The position numbers and the translations under genes were made by a program. Positions 30,901 to 38,400 of a DNA stretch of 64,000 bases are shown here, piece by piece (positions within the stretch are counted from its first letter, which is position 1; every line of letters begins with the position of its first letter). The stretch spans positions 1-64,000 of the forward strand of contig CAZJYI010000027.1 in NCBI GenBank assembly GCA_964550025.1, given 5' to 3'. Source of the stretch: CAZJYI01 sp964550025. GTDB taxonomy: Bacteria > Verrucomicrobiota > Kiritimatiellia > UBA8416 > CAYOBW01. Below the pieces are notes generated by a model that saw nothing but the letters and a program-made list of their open reading frames with translations, was not told the origin of the DNA and searched no databases.

Positions 30901-33900
30901 CAGCAGGGCCTTCACGTGGGACGGCTCGACCGCTGCCGCCGGCATCTACGATTCCGGCGGGCTGTACAGTATTCACGACATTCTGGGCAATACCATCGAC
31001 ACCGACAGCGCCTCCTTTGAGTTCTGGGTGAAACTGAACGCCGACGACCTCACGCAGATCAGCACGCTCTTCGAAACGGGCGGCGGCACGGGCATCGGCA
31101 TCATCATCGACAACGGCGTACTCAAAGCCGCGAACGGAATCGGCGTCGGGGAGGTGACTTACGACCTGGTGGCCGACGGCCTGGGCGTGTTTGGGGCCGG
31201 GGAAGACCCGACCAACGAGTTCTTCCAGGTCGTTTTCGCCGTGGACTTCGACAACGACCAGAGCCGACTGTACGTCAACGGCACGCACGTGGCCACGGCC
31301 GTCAACACCACGACCGACTGGGACGGCGGCGATGGCTCCGGCCTCGGGCACTTCGCCGGCGCCAACCACGGCGGGTTCCAGAACGGGGCCGGCGGAACAG
31401 CCTACGACACCTACCTCCACGGTTCGATGGCCGCCTTCCGCATTTACGGCGAGGCGCTGGTGACCGCCGAGGTCTACCAGAACTTCCAGGCCGTTGATAT
31501 CGGCGGCGTCGACATCGAAGGTGACGCGCTCAACGTGGCCGGCATCTACAACACGGGCGGCGGCCTGGTCGCGGGTACGGGCACCCCGGTCACGCTCGCC
31601 TCGGGCGGCGTGGTCACGCTGGACGCCGTGGATGGTAGCTTCACCTACGACCCGACCGGAATCGCGGGCATTGCCGATCTCACCGCCGGGCGGGAACAGA
31701 CGGACACCTTCGACATCCAGGTGGCGGACGGCAATGGGAACACCAACGACGCCACAATCACCGTCGTCATCCACGGCGTCAACCAGGCTTCGAACATCAC
31801 GGTGGCGGCAGAGGAGCTGGTCGTGACGACCTTCGAGGCCAGCGAGCTCGTCGGCAACGACCAGCACGCCCTCGGGGCACCGCGGCCCTACCTCGAACTG
31901 GACGCCAACATGGTCACCACGCAGAACGTGGCCGACAGCGAGTGGCTCAATACCGGCACCGGCGGCGCGACCTACGACGTGACCGTGACGGCGGGCGCCC
32001 TGGTCTCGCCCGAGTCCAACTTCGGGGCCATCGGCAAAACGTGGGACGGCATTGCCGGGTCCTTCTCAACGCTCGAGCCCATCGCCACGCAAGACGCCAC
32101 CCTCGAAGTCTGGTTCAAGCCGGAGTTCGGCACCACCGGCAAGCAGATGCTGATGGAAACCGGCGGAGACGGCAACGGCATGTCGCTCGTCTACGACGGG
32201 ACGGCCAACATCGTAACCTTCAAGATCGACGGCGGAAACAACAGCGACCCGAACGTACAACTCCAGGTTGACGCGAGCGGAATCACACAGAACGAGTTCA
32301 ATCAGATCATCGCGGTTTACGACAAGGACAGCCCGACGGTGGAAGACGCGCTCACGTTGTACGTGAACAACAATCCAGCCGCGGCGTTCAATGCCACGCC
32401 GAATGCGAGTGTCACGAACAGCGCCGGCGGCGTTAACAACTTCAGCGGTTCAAACCCCTGCGGCATCGGGGCCACCAGCGGCACGGCAGCGCTGGGCGAG
32501 ACGGTCAATCCCTTCACGGGGCAGATCGCCATCGTGCGCGTCTACCGCCGCAAGCTGACGACAGCAGAGATGGCGGCAAACTTCAATGCCGCCGTGCAAG
32601 GCATCCAGTCCGTCTCGCCGGCGTCGCCGACGAAGACCGCGCTCGGCGCCAGCGTGACGCTCAACGCCGACGGATCGGTCAGCTACGATGCCACCGGCCT
32701 GAACGACGACATCCCCGACGGCGTGGTCTCGAACGACACGTTCACCTACACCATCGGCGACGGCGAAGGCGGAACGACCATCGCCACTGTGAGCGTCAAC
32801 GTGACCGGCGTCGGCAACTTCTTCGCCATCGACGACAACGTCGCGGTCAACGAGAGTGACGGAGCCACCGACTTCGATCCCAAGGCCAACGATCTCGGCG
32901 TCACCGGGAGCACCGTGGTCGAGCTGGAATCCGTGGTCGCGGACTACCAGGACGACTACCAGGCCGGGACGTTCGTCGGCGAGTTGGCCAGCTTCACAAA
33001 TGTGAGCGGGCACGGATGGCAGTTCATGTGGAACGCGCCGTTGGACTGGAACGGAACCACATCGTCGAACGGCACGACGGGACCGCTCGGCGTCTCCGCC
33101 GACTACGTGCTGATGAAATGGAGCGGCACGCGGTGGACGGGCGACGGAGATGACAACGAGAGCAACGGTCCGCCGAGCCCCTGGCTGCGATTCCTGCCGA
33201 CAGGGGGACATCCCGGGCGCGGCTCGACGCAGGACGACGGGATCACCAACAATATCGACCGCGCACCCATCGCGGCCTACACGGTGTCGTCTGACGGGTA
33301 CTACGGCATCTCCGACTCCCTGCTGACACGGAACTCGGCTGCCGCCGGCACCATATCGGCCCGTGTCTACGTCGAGGATGCGTTGAAAGGCACGGCAACC
33401 GCGAATCCGGCGAGCACCGTCGATTTCGACATGGAGCTCGGTTCGATCACAGCGGGCCAGACCATCTACGTGGCCGTGACGCCGGACGGGCACGCCGGCA
33501 ACGACGGCTTCAACCTGAACTACACCATTGTGAGACTGCCCGACGGCGACTCGGAAGTCATCGACATCATCGGCACGGTGACCACCGACGGCACGAATAT
33601 CACCTACGACCCGAACGGGCAGTTCGAGTCGCTCGCGGTCGGCCAGTCCGTCAACGAGACGTTCACGTACTCGATCCGAGACGGCGGAGATGTGTCCACG
33701 GCCGACTTCACCGTCACGGTCAACGGCGAGAACGACGCACCGGTCACCGTCGCCGACTCGAACACGACGGACGAGGACAACAGCGTTGCGGGAGACGTGA
33801 CGGCCAACGACACCGATATCGACCAGGGCGACGTTCTTCACCTTGCCGTCGCGGAGGTCGAGGGAGACACCGGCAACGTGGGCGTTGCCATGACTACGGC

Positions 33901-35323
33901 CAAGGGCGGCGTCTTCACGATCCAGGCCAACGGCAACTACACTTACGACCCGAACGGCCAGTTCGAGTCCCTGGCCGTCGGCGAAAGCACTACGGATTCC
34001 ATCACCTATCTCGTAGAGGACCAGCATGGGCTCGACGCCGCCGCCCCGGCGACGGTCACGATCACGATTACCGGAGCTGATGACGGCGTCATCGCAACGG
34101 CCAATGACTACACGATCAAGGCCAACGAAACCGTCGACGGCAACCTGATGGCCGACGATACCGGCAGCGGCGTCGACCGCACCATTGACACGAGCGATCC
34201 GCTGTTCGTGCTGTCGATCGACACGACGGGCACCCAGGGCAGCGTGACACCCGCGGCGCCGCAAACAGTGGCCCGCGGTGTGATCTCGAATCTGACGCAC
34301 GTCGCGCAGACGGTCACTTTTGACGCGACGGGCACGCTCTTCAGCGACCCGGTTGTGTTTGCCAATCCGCCGTCGGACAACGATGACGAGCCGTCGATCG
34401 TGCTGATTTCCAACGTGACGGCGACAAGCTTCGACGTCTGGATCAAGGAACAACCGGAACCGGCACTTGGAGGCGGTGCTGTCGACGGAGACGGAGACGT
34501 GCACTCGGATGAGACGGTTACGTGGATGGTCATGCAGGCCGGCATGTACCGCATGACCAACGGTATCCTCCTCGAGGTGGGCAAGGTCGTGACAAGCGCC
34601 ATCCAGCAAGACGGAGGCGGCCAGAGCTGGGAGACGGTCAACTTCACCGCGCCATTCTCAATCGCGCCGGCCGTCTTCAACCAGATCCAGACCTTCAGCG
34701 GGTCGGCGGCGGAGAAGGAGGAGTTGTTCGGCACCCGCATGAGCGGCGTCGCCACGACGAACAGCTTCCAGGTGGCCCTGGAGGACATCGAGGGCGACGA
34801 CGACGCCCGCTCAACGGCGGAGACGATCGGGTGGTTCGCCATCGAACCGGGCTCGGGCAACTGGGACAGCCATCCCTTCGAGGCGGGCTTTACACCGAAT
34901 GCCGTTGTCCACACCTGGCACACGATCAACTTCGGCCAGAGCTACGGCTCCGCCCCGCACTTCCTGGCCTCGCAGGCCACGATTGACGGAGCAGACCCGA
35001 CCCAACTCCGCCACAGGAACCTGGGTGGCAGTTCCGTGCAGGTAAGGGCGGCCGAAGACACCTACGCCAACACGGAGACGAACCACGCCGACGAGATCGT
35101 GGCCTACTTCGCCATCGGCGGCAGCGGGAATGTCACGCTGTGTCCAGCGGAAGGCTCCTTCACGTACGACCCGAACGGTGTCGTCGACCCGGCGTTCGGA
35201 GAGACCGAGACCGACACGTTCAGCTACACGATTACCGACGGTCGCGGCAACACGGACACCGCGACCGTCACGATCACGGTTGAGGACCGGTACGATCGCC
35301 CAACGCTGTTCATTTTGCGGTAG
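16667..35323 (+). CDS. Giant modular exported protein with three modules, main body (6,218 aa in this frame)
   Basis: The frame is open for 18.6 kb to TAG 35321-35323. The TTG at 16667 is only the first permissible start; the true start is almost certainly 15063, joined through the frameshift at 16.62 kb. Contents: the rest of module 1 (CSPG-like, VCBS-like, LamG-like 17215-18085, VCBS-like, LamG-like 18370-19180, VCBS-like, jelly-roll-like 19410-20150, VCBS-like pair, lectin-like tandem 20870-21720, VCBS-like), then complete modules at 21902-28612 and 28613-35320. Module joints read T-I-T-I-T-P-A-P-M-P-A-A-G-D and T-I-T-I-T-H-A-P-L-P-A-V-G-D. The protein ends TLFILR. Most codons end in C or G, and Asp, Thr, Gly and Asn are abundant, as in calcium-binding repeat adhesins. 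Function as a surface adhesin or glycan-binding scaffold is inferred. Confidence 0.85.
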   Translation: MTYTVDSAPTGGTLRNDGTALGLNDTFTQADINSGLVTFDAGGTSGTGYGFDFSVSDGGATDGQGTFSIKIAPVIVLGADSGATDEDTLTNRLAGAVASVLANDTGESLTVTAYDALSAGGAAVVVNADGTFTYDPVEGPGLQELGTTKPSTNDTFTYTVTDAIGKTDTATVTITVSGIEDTFAAVANHLDDSGLNEKSSKAFTVDLTLNDGIVGTANGTTNDVLVLNYDAAASGSVARWQNTGSLGGATMDWHLGIGVSLNTVTSARNGISMAYTWDGTGDAVAGLSSGGGDSPNDILGNGTIDQASASFEFWVKLDTADLSQTTPLFETGGGTGVGIVIDNGVLKGANGTHHNEVSYDLLTDTLGAFGAGEDPTNEFFQVVLASDIDNNRNILYVNGIQVGTANGTSITDWDGGDGAGLGRYRGDNYGGFQHPAAGTAYDTHFNGSMAVFRIYSEALTTAEVYQNFQAIDSGATDIEGDTITVRGLYDANTNLVVGTGTPITLASGGVVTLTATDGSLSYDPTAIAGITDLRAGQVLTDTVTYQAQDGNGMTNNAAITLDIHGANQASNDTVEATELIVTTFKPSQLVGNDQHGLGAPSPFIDLDASTVTASNVADGVWLNTGSGGVTYDTAISAGTLVQPPESGFGAVGGAWENVQGTMATLTAISTEDATLEVWFKPEFGSTGTQMLLETGGGGTGMSLVYDADNGLVIFKIDSGTDSDTNVQLRVDATGITQTEFNQIIAVYDRDNPGLADSLTLYVNNDATAAFNATPNASVTNSGGGVNNFSGGDGTGIGAINGSAALSETVDPFTGQIAIVRVYDRKLNATEMAAAFDETVQAIQSVSPLGVQATSLGATLTLNADGAVSYDATNLLYDIEKGSVSNDTFTYTINDGVGGTVTGVATVQVTGVGNFFAIDDSVSVGEDDGATAFYPTNNDLGMTATTVVQLETVVADYRDDYQAGSVQGEPASFTNAGGYGWQFFWNAPTDWDGSNSTDATTGPLGVSADYELLKWNATGSTWTADGDNSNGNGAPANYLRLNGTGGHPGRGSTQAEGVTNNLDRAPIAAYTVSETGYYGIRDSLLNKVAAGNTIKAHVYVEDTLIDTIAGAGGSTTDFDIELGHVAQGETIYVAIAPDTHDGADAFNLDFTIVKLPHEDSELIDIFGTVTTDGTNITYDPNGQFESLAVGQSVFESFTYTVYDPAQSETSTADFVVEIIGVNDAPVGVADNAGTITQNATASGDVLANDTDVDQGDVLGLVVSEVMGGAGNVGVATTTANGGSVTAQANGSYVYDPNGAFDGLQVGESAGDSFTYLVADAHGLDAALAVTVPVTITGLDDGVIATSNHYSVAANTTVSGNVITDDTGDGADSSIDTNDVLSILSIDTSSTRGIVTLATNTFIGTRGTISNLKHTPLTITFDSVGGRFSNPIVFANPPSFDETEPVVVRVSNVTSTTFDIVLVEQPEGGAADDGDGPVHTQERVSWVVLEAGQHQLANGTRIEVGTVSTTAIRHTGGSSWETVSFATAFGAAPIVFNQIQTLNGTAAENADRFGTRMQNLSATSFDVAMEDYQGASNPRTTAETIGWLAIEAGAGRWGDDLYEAGITGASVKEDEYTIDFANNYGSAPDFIAAQATYAGGDPTQLRFQNLDADSVGVRAREDTYGDAEIAHALEQVTYLAIGGSGDLYGYPLGTTQGAFTYDPNGAFDPRSGETLTDTFSYTITDDRGNTDTATVTITITPAPMPAAGDFAVYNNAGHAAVTIDAEGGANDTIVNVFSNVVVAPTRSYELTTNGNGIVMSPGKHLVLYNTRLDVVSGGFRAEMVTHLTLESGGVTNSLAGGWAQGFIRDASGSQEAVISGGAIIEAGANEILRLHTARTDINAGKVIQVEPGHTAIQVLKLDDDLDYLRVSQSTNVAAATGATFEDVNYDTVDQASAAAMSFSAGTGAVTLNDAGHYLVLVNTYLRRINDNATRTGYTQQLTINGTPLEGSKTTTYLRGSQDGEQCNEGTLTLGMIIEASAGQVLNVEQSREGAESANIIGGQTALAIVKLPAGSALIRLEDTTGQNINAGSDGGDASPPVPMTFSTQLASPATAFSHTVSNSVITINTNDTYLFLGAFFCDDDTADRQVPNQQWSVNSSTLSYGESSQYSRNSNVQNNGNWSGFLASLSAGNSVEMTSRRLANGSAMPGDSMGLQGAGLFSVIAAPMLQVNERLHITASTTETITSALLLTVDSDTSAAGLTYTLLTAPTGGTLRNGVTALGQDDIFTQENIDNGDITFQADAGLGTTFGFTFSVSDGGSSQAGGHFDISIYAPIAIANDSGSTDEDTVVTQVVAGASVLDNDAGDTLTVTAYDPASANGAVVVVNTDGTFSYDPAPGIALQQLGTGDADINDTFTYTVTDVIGKMDTGTVTIAVSQVEDTFAAVNNYLLDTGLKETASKAYTVDLTPNDGIVRTANGTSTDVLVLNYDAAATAGNGKWENLGSVGGSTMDWLLGSGVTLSTVTSTRGGISAAYTWDGTSAAAGTYNSGGDNSVHRILGNTIDTDSASFEFWVKLDAVDLTQVSTLFETGGGTGVGIVVSNGVLKAANGILHGVASYDLVADSLNTLGAHDPTNEFFQVVFALDFDNDLGSLYVNGTLVDSAANTTTDWDGGDGSGLGHYGENNHGGFQNGAGGTIYDTYFNGSMAAFRIYSEALTPAEVYQNYQAIDAGGTDIEGDTLTVSGIYDGNTNFVAGTGTPATLASGGVVTLNTTAGHFTFDPTGIAGITDMVVGETQTDSFVYRASDGNGQTDDATVTVAIHGANQTTNDTLEATEWLVTTFEASDLVGNDQHSTVTTSPLIDLNANNVTAADMTNGIWRNAGSGGVTYNMTVNAGSLVDGNSNFGGLDDCWDSPAMTMGNLDAVSTDDATFEIWFKPVFGTTGKKLLFETGGDGNGLSIVFDADLGQVTGTADCGDNGNPSVQLRATAGGISYDEFNQVIMVYDRDNPGNTDSLTLYVNNNPVAAFDATADGSHTNSAGGANDWCGTDDGGIGAVYGTAALSETPGNFGGRIAILRVHDRVLTATEMEECYNVAAQSIQSISPASPLETALGAIVTLNADGSITYDATSLSNDVAQGTVSNDTFTYTISDGAGGTDTATVTVNVTGVGNFFAIDDSVAVNENDPATAFYPTNNDLGVTPSTVIELESVVADYQDDYQAGASVGQEASFTNASGYGWQFVWNAPTDWDGSNSLDGTTGPLGVSANYKLLKWSGTKWSGDGDDNESNGEPSPWLRFLPTGGHPGRGSTQDSGITNTIDRAPIAAFTVGTNGHYGIRDSFLTKTSGNGDSISAHVYVDDTLKRTVVVSPASTESFDMELGAVNAGQTIYVAMTADGHAGNDGFTHDFTIIKLPDADYEIIDILGTVTTDGTSITYDPNGQFESLAVGQSAFETFTYTIRDGADVSTATITVEVDGENDAPVTVDNLLAGMTDEDTPLTVSTSVLDNDTDIDRDDALSLAVAEVQGNTGNVGVSTPLPSGATVNMAADGTFVYDPNSAFDGMQVGESVVDSFTYLVEDAHGLDAAAAATVSVTVTGADDGVIATSNDYSVAANTTVTGNLITDNTGSGADSSIDTNDVLSIHSFNTSGTKGLVTMGTSSFMGTRGMINNLTHVTQTITFDPVGGRFSNPVVFANPPSWNETEPSIVLVSNITATTFDIRIKEQPEGGAADDGDGETHASESVSWIVLDAGQYQLADGARMEVGTVSTSAIQHDGTGGSSWQTVSFASSFGTAPVVFNQIQTYNGTANENEELFGTRMNGPASTASFQVALEDIEGDNDARTTAETIGWMAIEPGSGTWGGANYEAGITGAGVNENEYTIGFTMYYGSSPDFIASQATINGADPTQLRYQNLGVSSVGVRAREDTFANTEIGHAAEMVTYLAIGGTGDLHAYPQGGAQGSFTYDPNGQFDPLPGETLTDTFSYTLTDGRGNTDTANVTITITHAPLPAVGDFAVYNNAGHPAVTLTHEGGATDSIANVFSNVVVAAERSYALATNGNGVVMSPGKHLVLYNTRLDHVSGGARAEMLTHLALEAGAVTNELAYGRAQGFIRFSTGADEAVISGGTIVEADANDVLRLSTTRTDVNSGKTVQVEPGHTAIQLLKLDDSLDYLRVRQSANTPAATGTAFEDVTYDTIDEASSGAMTFVAGTGAVTLNDAGRYLVLANTHVRRIIDDATRTSYAQQLTLDGAALEGSKTTTYLRGSQDAEQCNDGVLTLGMIIEATAGQILNVEQSCEYTRYANIIGNRTALAIVKLPAGSAPIRLQDTTGQNINPGTDGGDGSPPVPMTFASQLAVPTVFSHTAASSVITVNTNDTYLFLGAFFCDEDTADRQVPNQQWSVSGSTLGYGESSQYSRNQYVNNNGNWSGFLAALSGSDTVEMTSRRLANGTAMPGHSMGLQGVGIVSLSAGPALLVNERLDITANTTETITSGHLLTRDSDTSAAGLTYTVDSAPNGGTLYTNGVAVGVDGTFTQQDINDGNVTFGAGAGLGEQVAFAFSVSDGSDEVGGHFTIKVYQPIVLVADSASTDEDTSIAELVGAVTSVLANDTGDTLTISAYDSISSNGAAIAMNIDGTFSYDPVIGAGLQALGTAKPTTNDLFTYTVTDIIGKTATATVTVAVTGIEDTFAAVDNYVDDSGLLETGSKAFSVDLTDNDGIVRTANAATNVTLLLNYDAAASSGHRVWENVGKIGGSSMNWLLGQGISLNTVTSSRDGISRAFTWDGSTAAAGIYDSGGLYSIHDILGNTIDTDSASFEFWVKLNADDLTQISTLFETGGGTGIGIIIDNGVLKAANGIGVGEVTYDLVADGLGVFGAGEDPTNEFFQVVFAVDFDNDQSRLYVNGTHVATAVNTTTDWDGGDGSGLGHFAGANHGGFQNGAGGTAYDTYLHGSMAAFRIYGEALVTAEVYQNFQAVDIGGVDIEGDALNVAGIYNTGGGLVAGTGTPVTLASGGVVTLDAVDGSFTYDPTGIAGIADLTAGREQTDTFDIQVADGNGNTNDATITVVIHGVNQASNITVAAEELVVTTFEASELVGNDQHALGAPRPYLELDANMVTTQNVADSEWLNTGTGGATYDVTVTAGALVSPESNFGAIGKTWDGIAGSFSTLEPIATQDATLEVWFKPEFGTTGKQMLMETGGDGNGMSLVYDGTANIVTFKIDGGNNSDPNVQLQVDASGITQNEFNQIIAVYDKDSPTVEDALTLYVNNNPAAAFNATPNASVTNSAGGVNNFSGSNPCGIGATSGTAALGETVNPFTGQIAIVRVYRRKLTTAEMAANFNAAVQGIQSVSPASPTKTALGASVTLNADGSVSYDATGLNDDIPDGVVSNDTFTYTIGDGEGGTTIATVSVNVTGVGNFFAIDDNVAVNESDGATDFDPKANDLGVTGSTVVELESVVADYQDDYQAGTFVGELASFTNVSGHGWQFMWNAPLDWNGTTSSNGTTGPLGVSADYVLMKWSGTRWTGDGDDNESNGPPSPWLRFLPTGGHPGRGSTQDDGITNNIDRAPIAAYTVSSDGYYGISDSLLTRNSAAAGTISARVYVEDALKGTATANPASTVDFDMELGSITAGQTIYVAVTPDGHAGNDGFNLNYTIVRLPDGDSEVIDIIGTVTTDGTNITYDPNGQFESLAVGQSVNETFTYSIRDGGDVSTADFTVTVNGENDAPVTVADSNTTDEDNSVAGDVTANDTDIDQGDVLHLAVAEVEGDTGNVGVAMTTAKGGVFTIQANGNYTYDPNGQFESLAVGESTTDSITYLVEDQHGLDAAAPATVTITITGADDGVIATANDYTIKANETVDGNLMADDTGSGVDRTIDTSDPLFVLSIDTTGTQGSVTPAAPQTVARGVISNLTHVAQTVTFDATGTLFSDPVVFANPPSDNDDEPSIVLISNVTATSFDVWIKEQPEPALGGGAVDGDGDVHSDETVTWMVMQAGMYRMTNGILLEVGKVVTSAIQQDGGGQSWETVNFTAPFSIAPAVFNQIQTFSGSAAEKEELFGTRMSGVATTNSFQVALEDIEGDDDARSTAETIGWFAIEPGSGNWDSHPFEAGFTPNAVVHTWHTINFGQSYGSAPHFLASQATIDGADPTQLRHRNLGGSSVQVRAAEDTYANTETNHADEIVAYFAIGGSGNVTLCPAEGSFTYDPNGVVDPAFGETETDTFSYTITDGRGNTDTATVTITVEDRYDRPTLFILR
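21902..28612 (+). repeat. Giant module, copy 2 of 3 in the third gene
   Basis: 6,711 nt (2,237 codons), from G-D-F-A-V-Y-N-N-A-G-H-A to the matching point of copy 3. Same domain order as copy 1. Confidence 0.85.
28613..35320 (+). repeat. Giant module, copy 3 of 3 in the third gene
   Basis: From G-D-F-A-V-Y-N-N-A-G-H-P to the codon before the stop, 2,236 codons. Ends in the LFILR tail rather than a module joint. Confidence 0.85.
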
Positions 35324-35347
35324 CGGCCGTTTCCGAGGGGCAGGGAT

Positions 35348-35398
35348 GGGCCGGCTGGAAGCCGGCCCCACTCGTCACCCCGCGGGAGCGGGGCGCTA
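35348..35398. repeat. Palindromic element with a second hairpin nested in it
   Basis: GGGCCGGCT-GGA-AGCCGGCCC (35348-35368, 9-bp stem) is the same element as at 14878. It is followed by CCCCGC-GGGA-GCGGGG (35379-35394) and then CGCTACGG, which directly follows the stem in the 14.9-kb copy. It lies between the converging ends of the giant gene and the PQQ fusion gene. Confidence 0.65.
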
Positions 35399-35419
35399 CG
35401 GTGCGGCGCGGTTTCCGCG

Positions 35420-38400
35420 CTACCTGTAGCACCGCACTGTCCCGCCCGTATCGACGAAGAAGAGACCGGCGTCGGACGCGGCCATTCCATCAAAGACGGG
35501 CGGGGCTTCGAGACGGTGCTCGGCCAGTGTCTTGCCGTCCTTGGCCGATACGGCCTGCAGCCACACGCCGCCTTTGGGGTCCGGGGCGGCGAAGTCGGTC
35601 ACCTTGCCTGGCCCGGCCGCAAAGAGCGTGTCGCCTGCCAGGACCATGGCGCGCGCGAAGAACGGCAGCTTGGCAGACCACACGTTCTGTACGCGCGAAC
35701 CGGGAAAGACCGTCAACCACGCACCGGGGTCTTTCTTGGGCGGCTTCTCAGGCCCAAGCTTGCGGCGTGCGGCAAAGAGACGGTAGGCCGTGTTCAGGTC
35801 CAGATGGCTGCCGGCCTTCTCGTACGTCTCCCTGCCAAAACCGTAGACGATGTCTTCGGTCGTAACCAGCAACCGCCCCGTGATCCGAACGCGACCCATG
35901 TACGGCCAGCCATGGTAGTCGGGCAGCATCTCTTTGCCGATCATCCAGTAGGTTCGGTGCCACCAGTTGTCGTCAGCAAAACCGTCGGGACAAAAGAGGT
36001 GGTCCACGTCCGACGGTTGCGGCTTGCCCCGCATATCGAAGCGCGTGTGGCGCATGAAGAGGGACTTGCCGTCGGAAGATAGAATGTCTGGCAGTGCGCC
36101 CGGCATATAGGTGCCGCGCTTGCCCTTGATCGTCTCCTGCGGTTCGCGTCCGGTCTTGGGGTCACGGTGAGATACGGTCTCGCAGAAGACCTGCTCCCCG
36201 GTACGCGCGTCGATACCGTGCAGGAAAAGACCGCCATCGAGAAAGGACGAACGGCCGGCGACGGCATACACGACGGGGCGCGCATCGTCGCCGCTGCCGG
36301 CGTGCACCAGTACGCTGCCGTGCACCGGCCAGGCGGACTCGGGCCGCCCGTAGGAAACGACCTGGCGCGCCTCCGGGGCCAAGCGGTAGCGCCACGCCAG
36401 TGCGCCGTCCGCGGCACGCAGGCAATAGACGTGACCGTCCGCCGAGCCGAAGTATACACACGGACCAAACACCGTCGGCGGCGAGTCAATGCGTCCACCC
36501 GCCACGAACGTCCAGAGCGACGCGCCGTCAGCGGCGTTCAATGCGTGGAGTGCGTTCGCATCCCGCCGTGCAACGATGAGTCGACCCTCGGCAACAACCG
36601 GCGGCGTCAGCCCCTCCCCCACCCGCACGGACCACGTAGGTTTCACCGCAGATGACAGCGAAGCGCCCGCGACGCCGCTGCGCACGGCATCGCCCCGGTA
36701 GGTAGGCCAGTCCGATCGCCGATTGCCGATTGCGGATTGCGGATTCGAGGAACCATAGGCGGCCCCCCTCAGCAGCCGTCCGGTGTCGTCGCGGCCCGCC
36801 ACCCGCCACTCGCCACTCGCCCCGGGCTTGCCCGCCGTAGCCTCGGCGTAGGCGGGCGCCAGCACGTTGAAGTTGTTGAGCTTGGCCTCGTTGTAGCAGG
36901 CGCAGGAATGCGGCGGCGCGTAGAGGAGCCCGTTGCAGGGCATGAAACCATACTGGCAGGTGCCGCGTACCCAGTGGTCGACGATCACGTCGTGCGAGCT
37001 CATGTCGACCATTTCCACGCCCGCACGGCCATGGACCACGTAGCGTGTTGTCGCCTTGTTGCGGTGGCAGCGTCCGTGCGCGAATCCCACGGTGAAGACA
37101 TCGTGATCTGAGGGACGCGTGTCGACGACCTCCCCGGTGGCAAGCGCATACACCTCGGTGATCCCCTTGTGTCCCCTCCCGGAGGTGTACCCGCTCCACA
37201 CCTTGCCGTGCGCCACAAGAATATCCACGGGCGCATTGAAGGCCTCGTGGCAGGGCACGGACCACAGCAACTTGCCGGTGTCCGCCGCAAAGGCCATGAT
37301 CTGCCCTCGCGTCGATATCATCGTTGGGCTGACCAGCCATTCCGGTTGGGACTTGTCTTTGCCCTCTGTCTTCGCCCGGGCCTTGGCGCTGCGGTCACCG
37401 GACAGCACTACGCCATCCTGGACGACCAGCGTGGGAGAGGAGAACGCCGGGCGATGCAAGCTCAAAGGGCGCTCCGCGCGCCAGATGATCTTGCCGGATT
37501 CGCGATCCATCGCAACGACCTGTTTCTCGTTCTCGAAGAAGACGCGCGGTCCCGAGACTGCCAGGGTCGACGGCATCAGGTGCCGCGTATTCTCGTCCTT
37601 CCGGGTCCAGACCGTCTTGCCGTCTTCGATGTCGACGCGACAGATCCGCTTTGGCGGGTACTTCATGACGTATTGGCGATAGACGCCCCGCCCGGTCCAT
37701 GGCGCCAGCTTGCGGATGAACTCCCCGGAGGTCCCCTTCGGGTCTTGAGGCCTGTCGCTGACCACCAGGTAGAGCGAGTCGCCGCACAGGAGAATCTCGT
37801 GCGTGTTGTCCGTTCCCGCGTAGGTGTGGCGCACTTCGCCCGTGGCCGCCTCGAGCGCCGTGACCGGCTCGCCGTAGCCCAGAGTCACATAGACGCGGTC
37901 GTCTTTCGCGACAAGCCGGCGCGGCAGCTCCATCGGGCCGCTACGAAACGGGCGCAGCGTGTCTTCCCACCTGGGAATGGGTTTCTTCCAGAGCAGCACG
38001 CCGTTGAACGCGTCGCGCGCCACCAGCATCCACTTCGGCGGGGCCTTGACCGACGCAATGGGGCCTTCGTCGACAATGTAGAAGACCCGTCCGCCGGACG
38101 AAACAACCGTGCTGACACTGGCCATGTGGTCATGGCTGCGGGACCACCGAGGTCCCGCAGCCCACTGCATCCGCCGCGGCGGCCCTACCCGCGTATCCTC
38201 GGCGACGGCGTTGTTGTCGGGACCGTGCAGGTAGTGCGTCCATTCGTCGATGTCACTCGGCACGGACTTGGTGAACGTGTCGCGTTCCCCCTGTCGCGTG
38301 TTCAAGCGCAGAGCAACGCCGCGTGGCGTCAGAACCCTCTCGATCTCTTCATTCGGCAATCGGCAATCGGCAATCGGCAGTACGATCAGGTTCACCAGGT

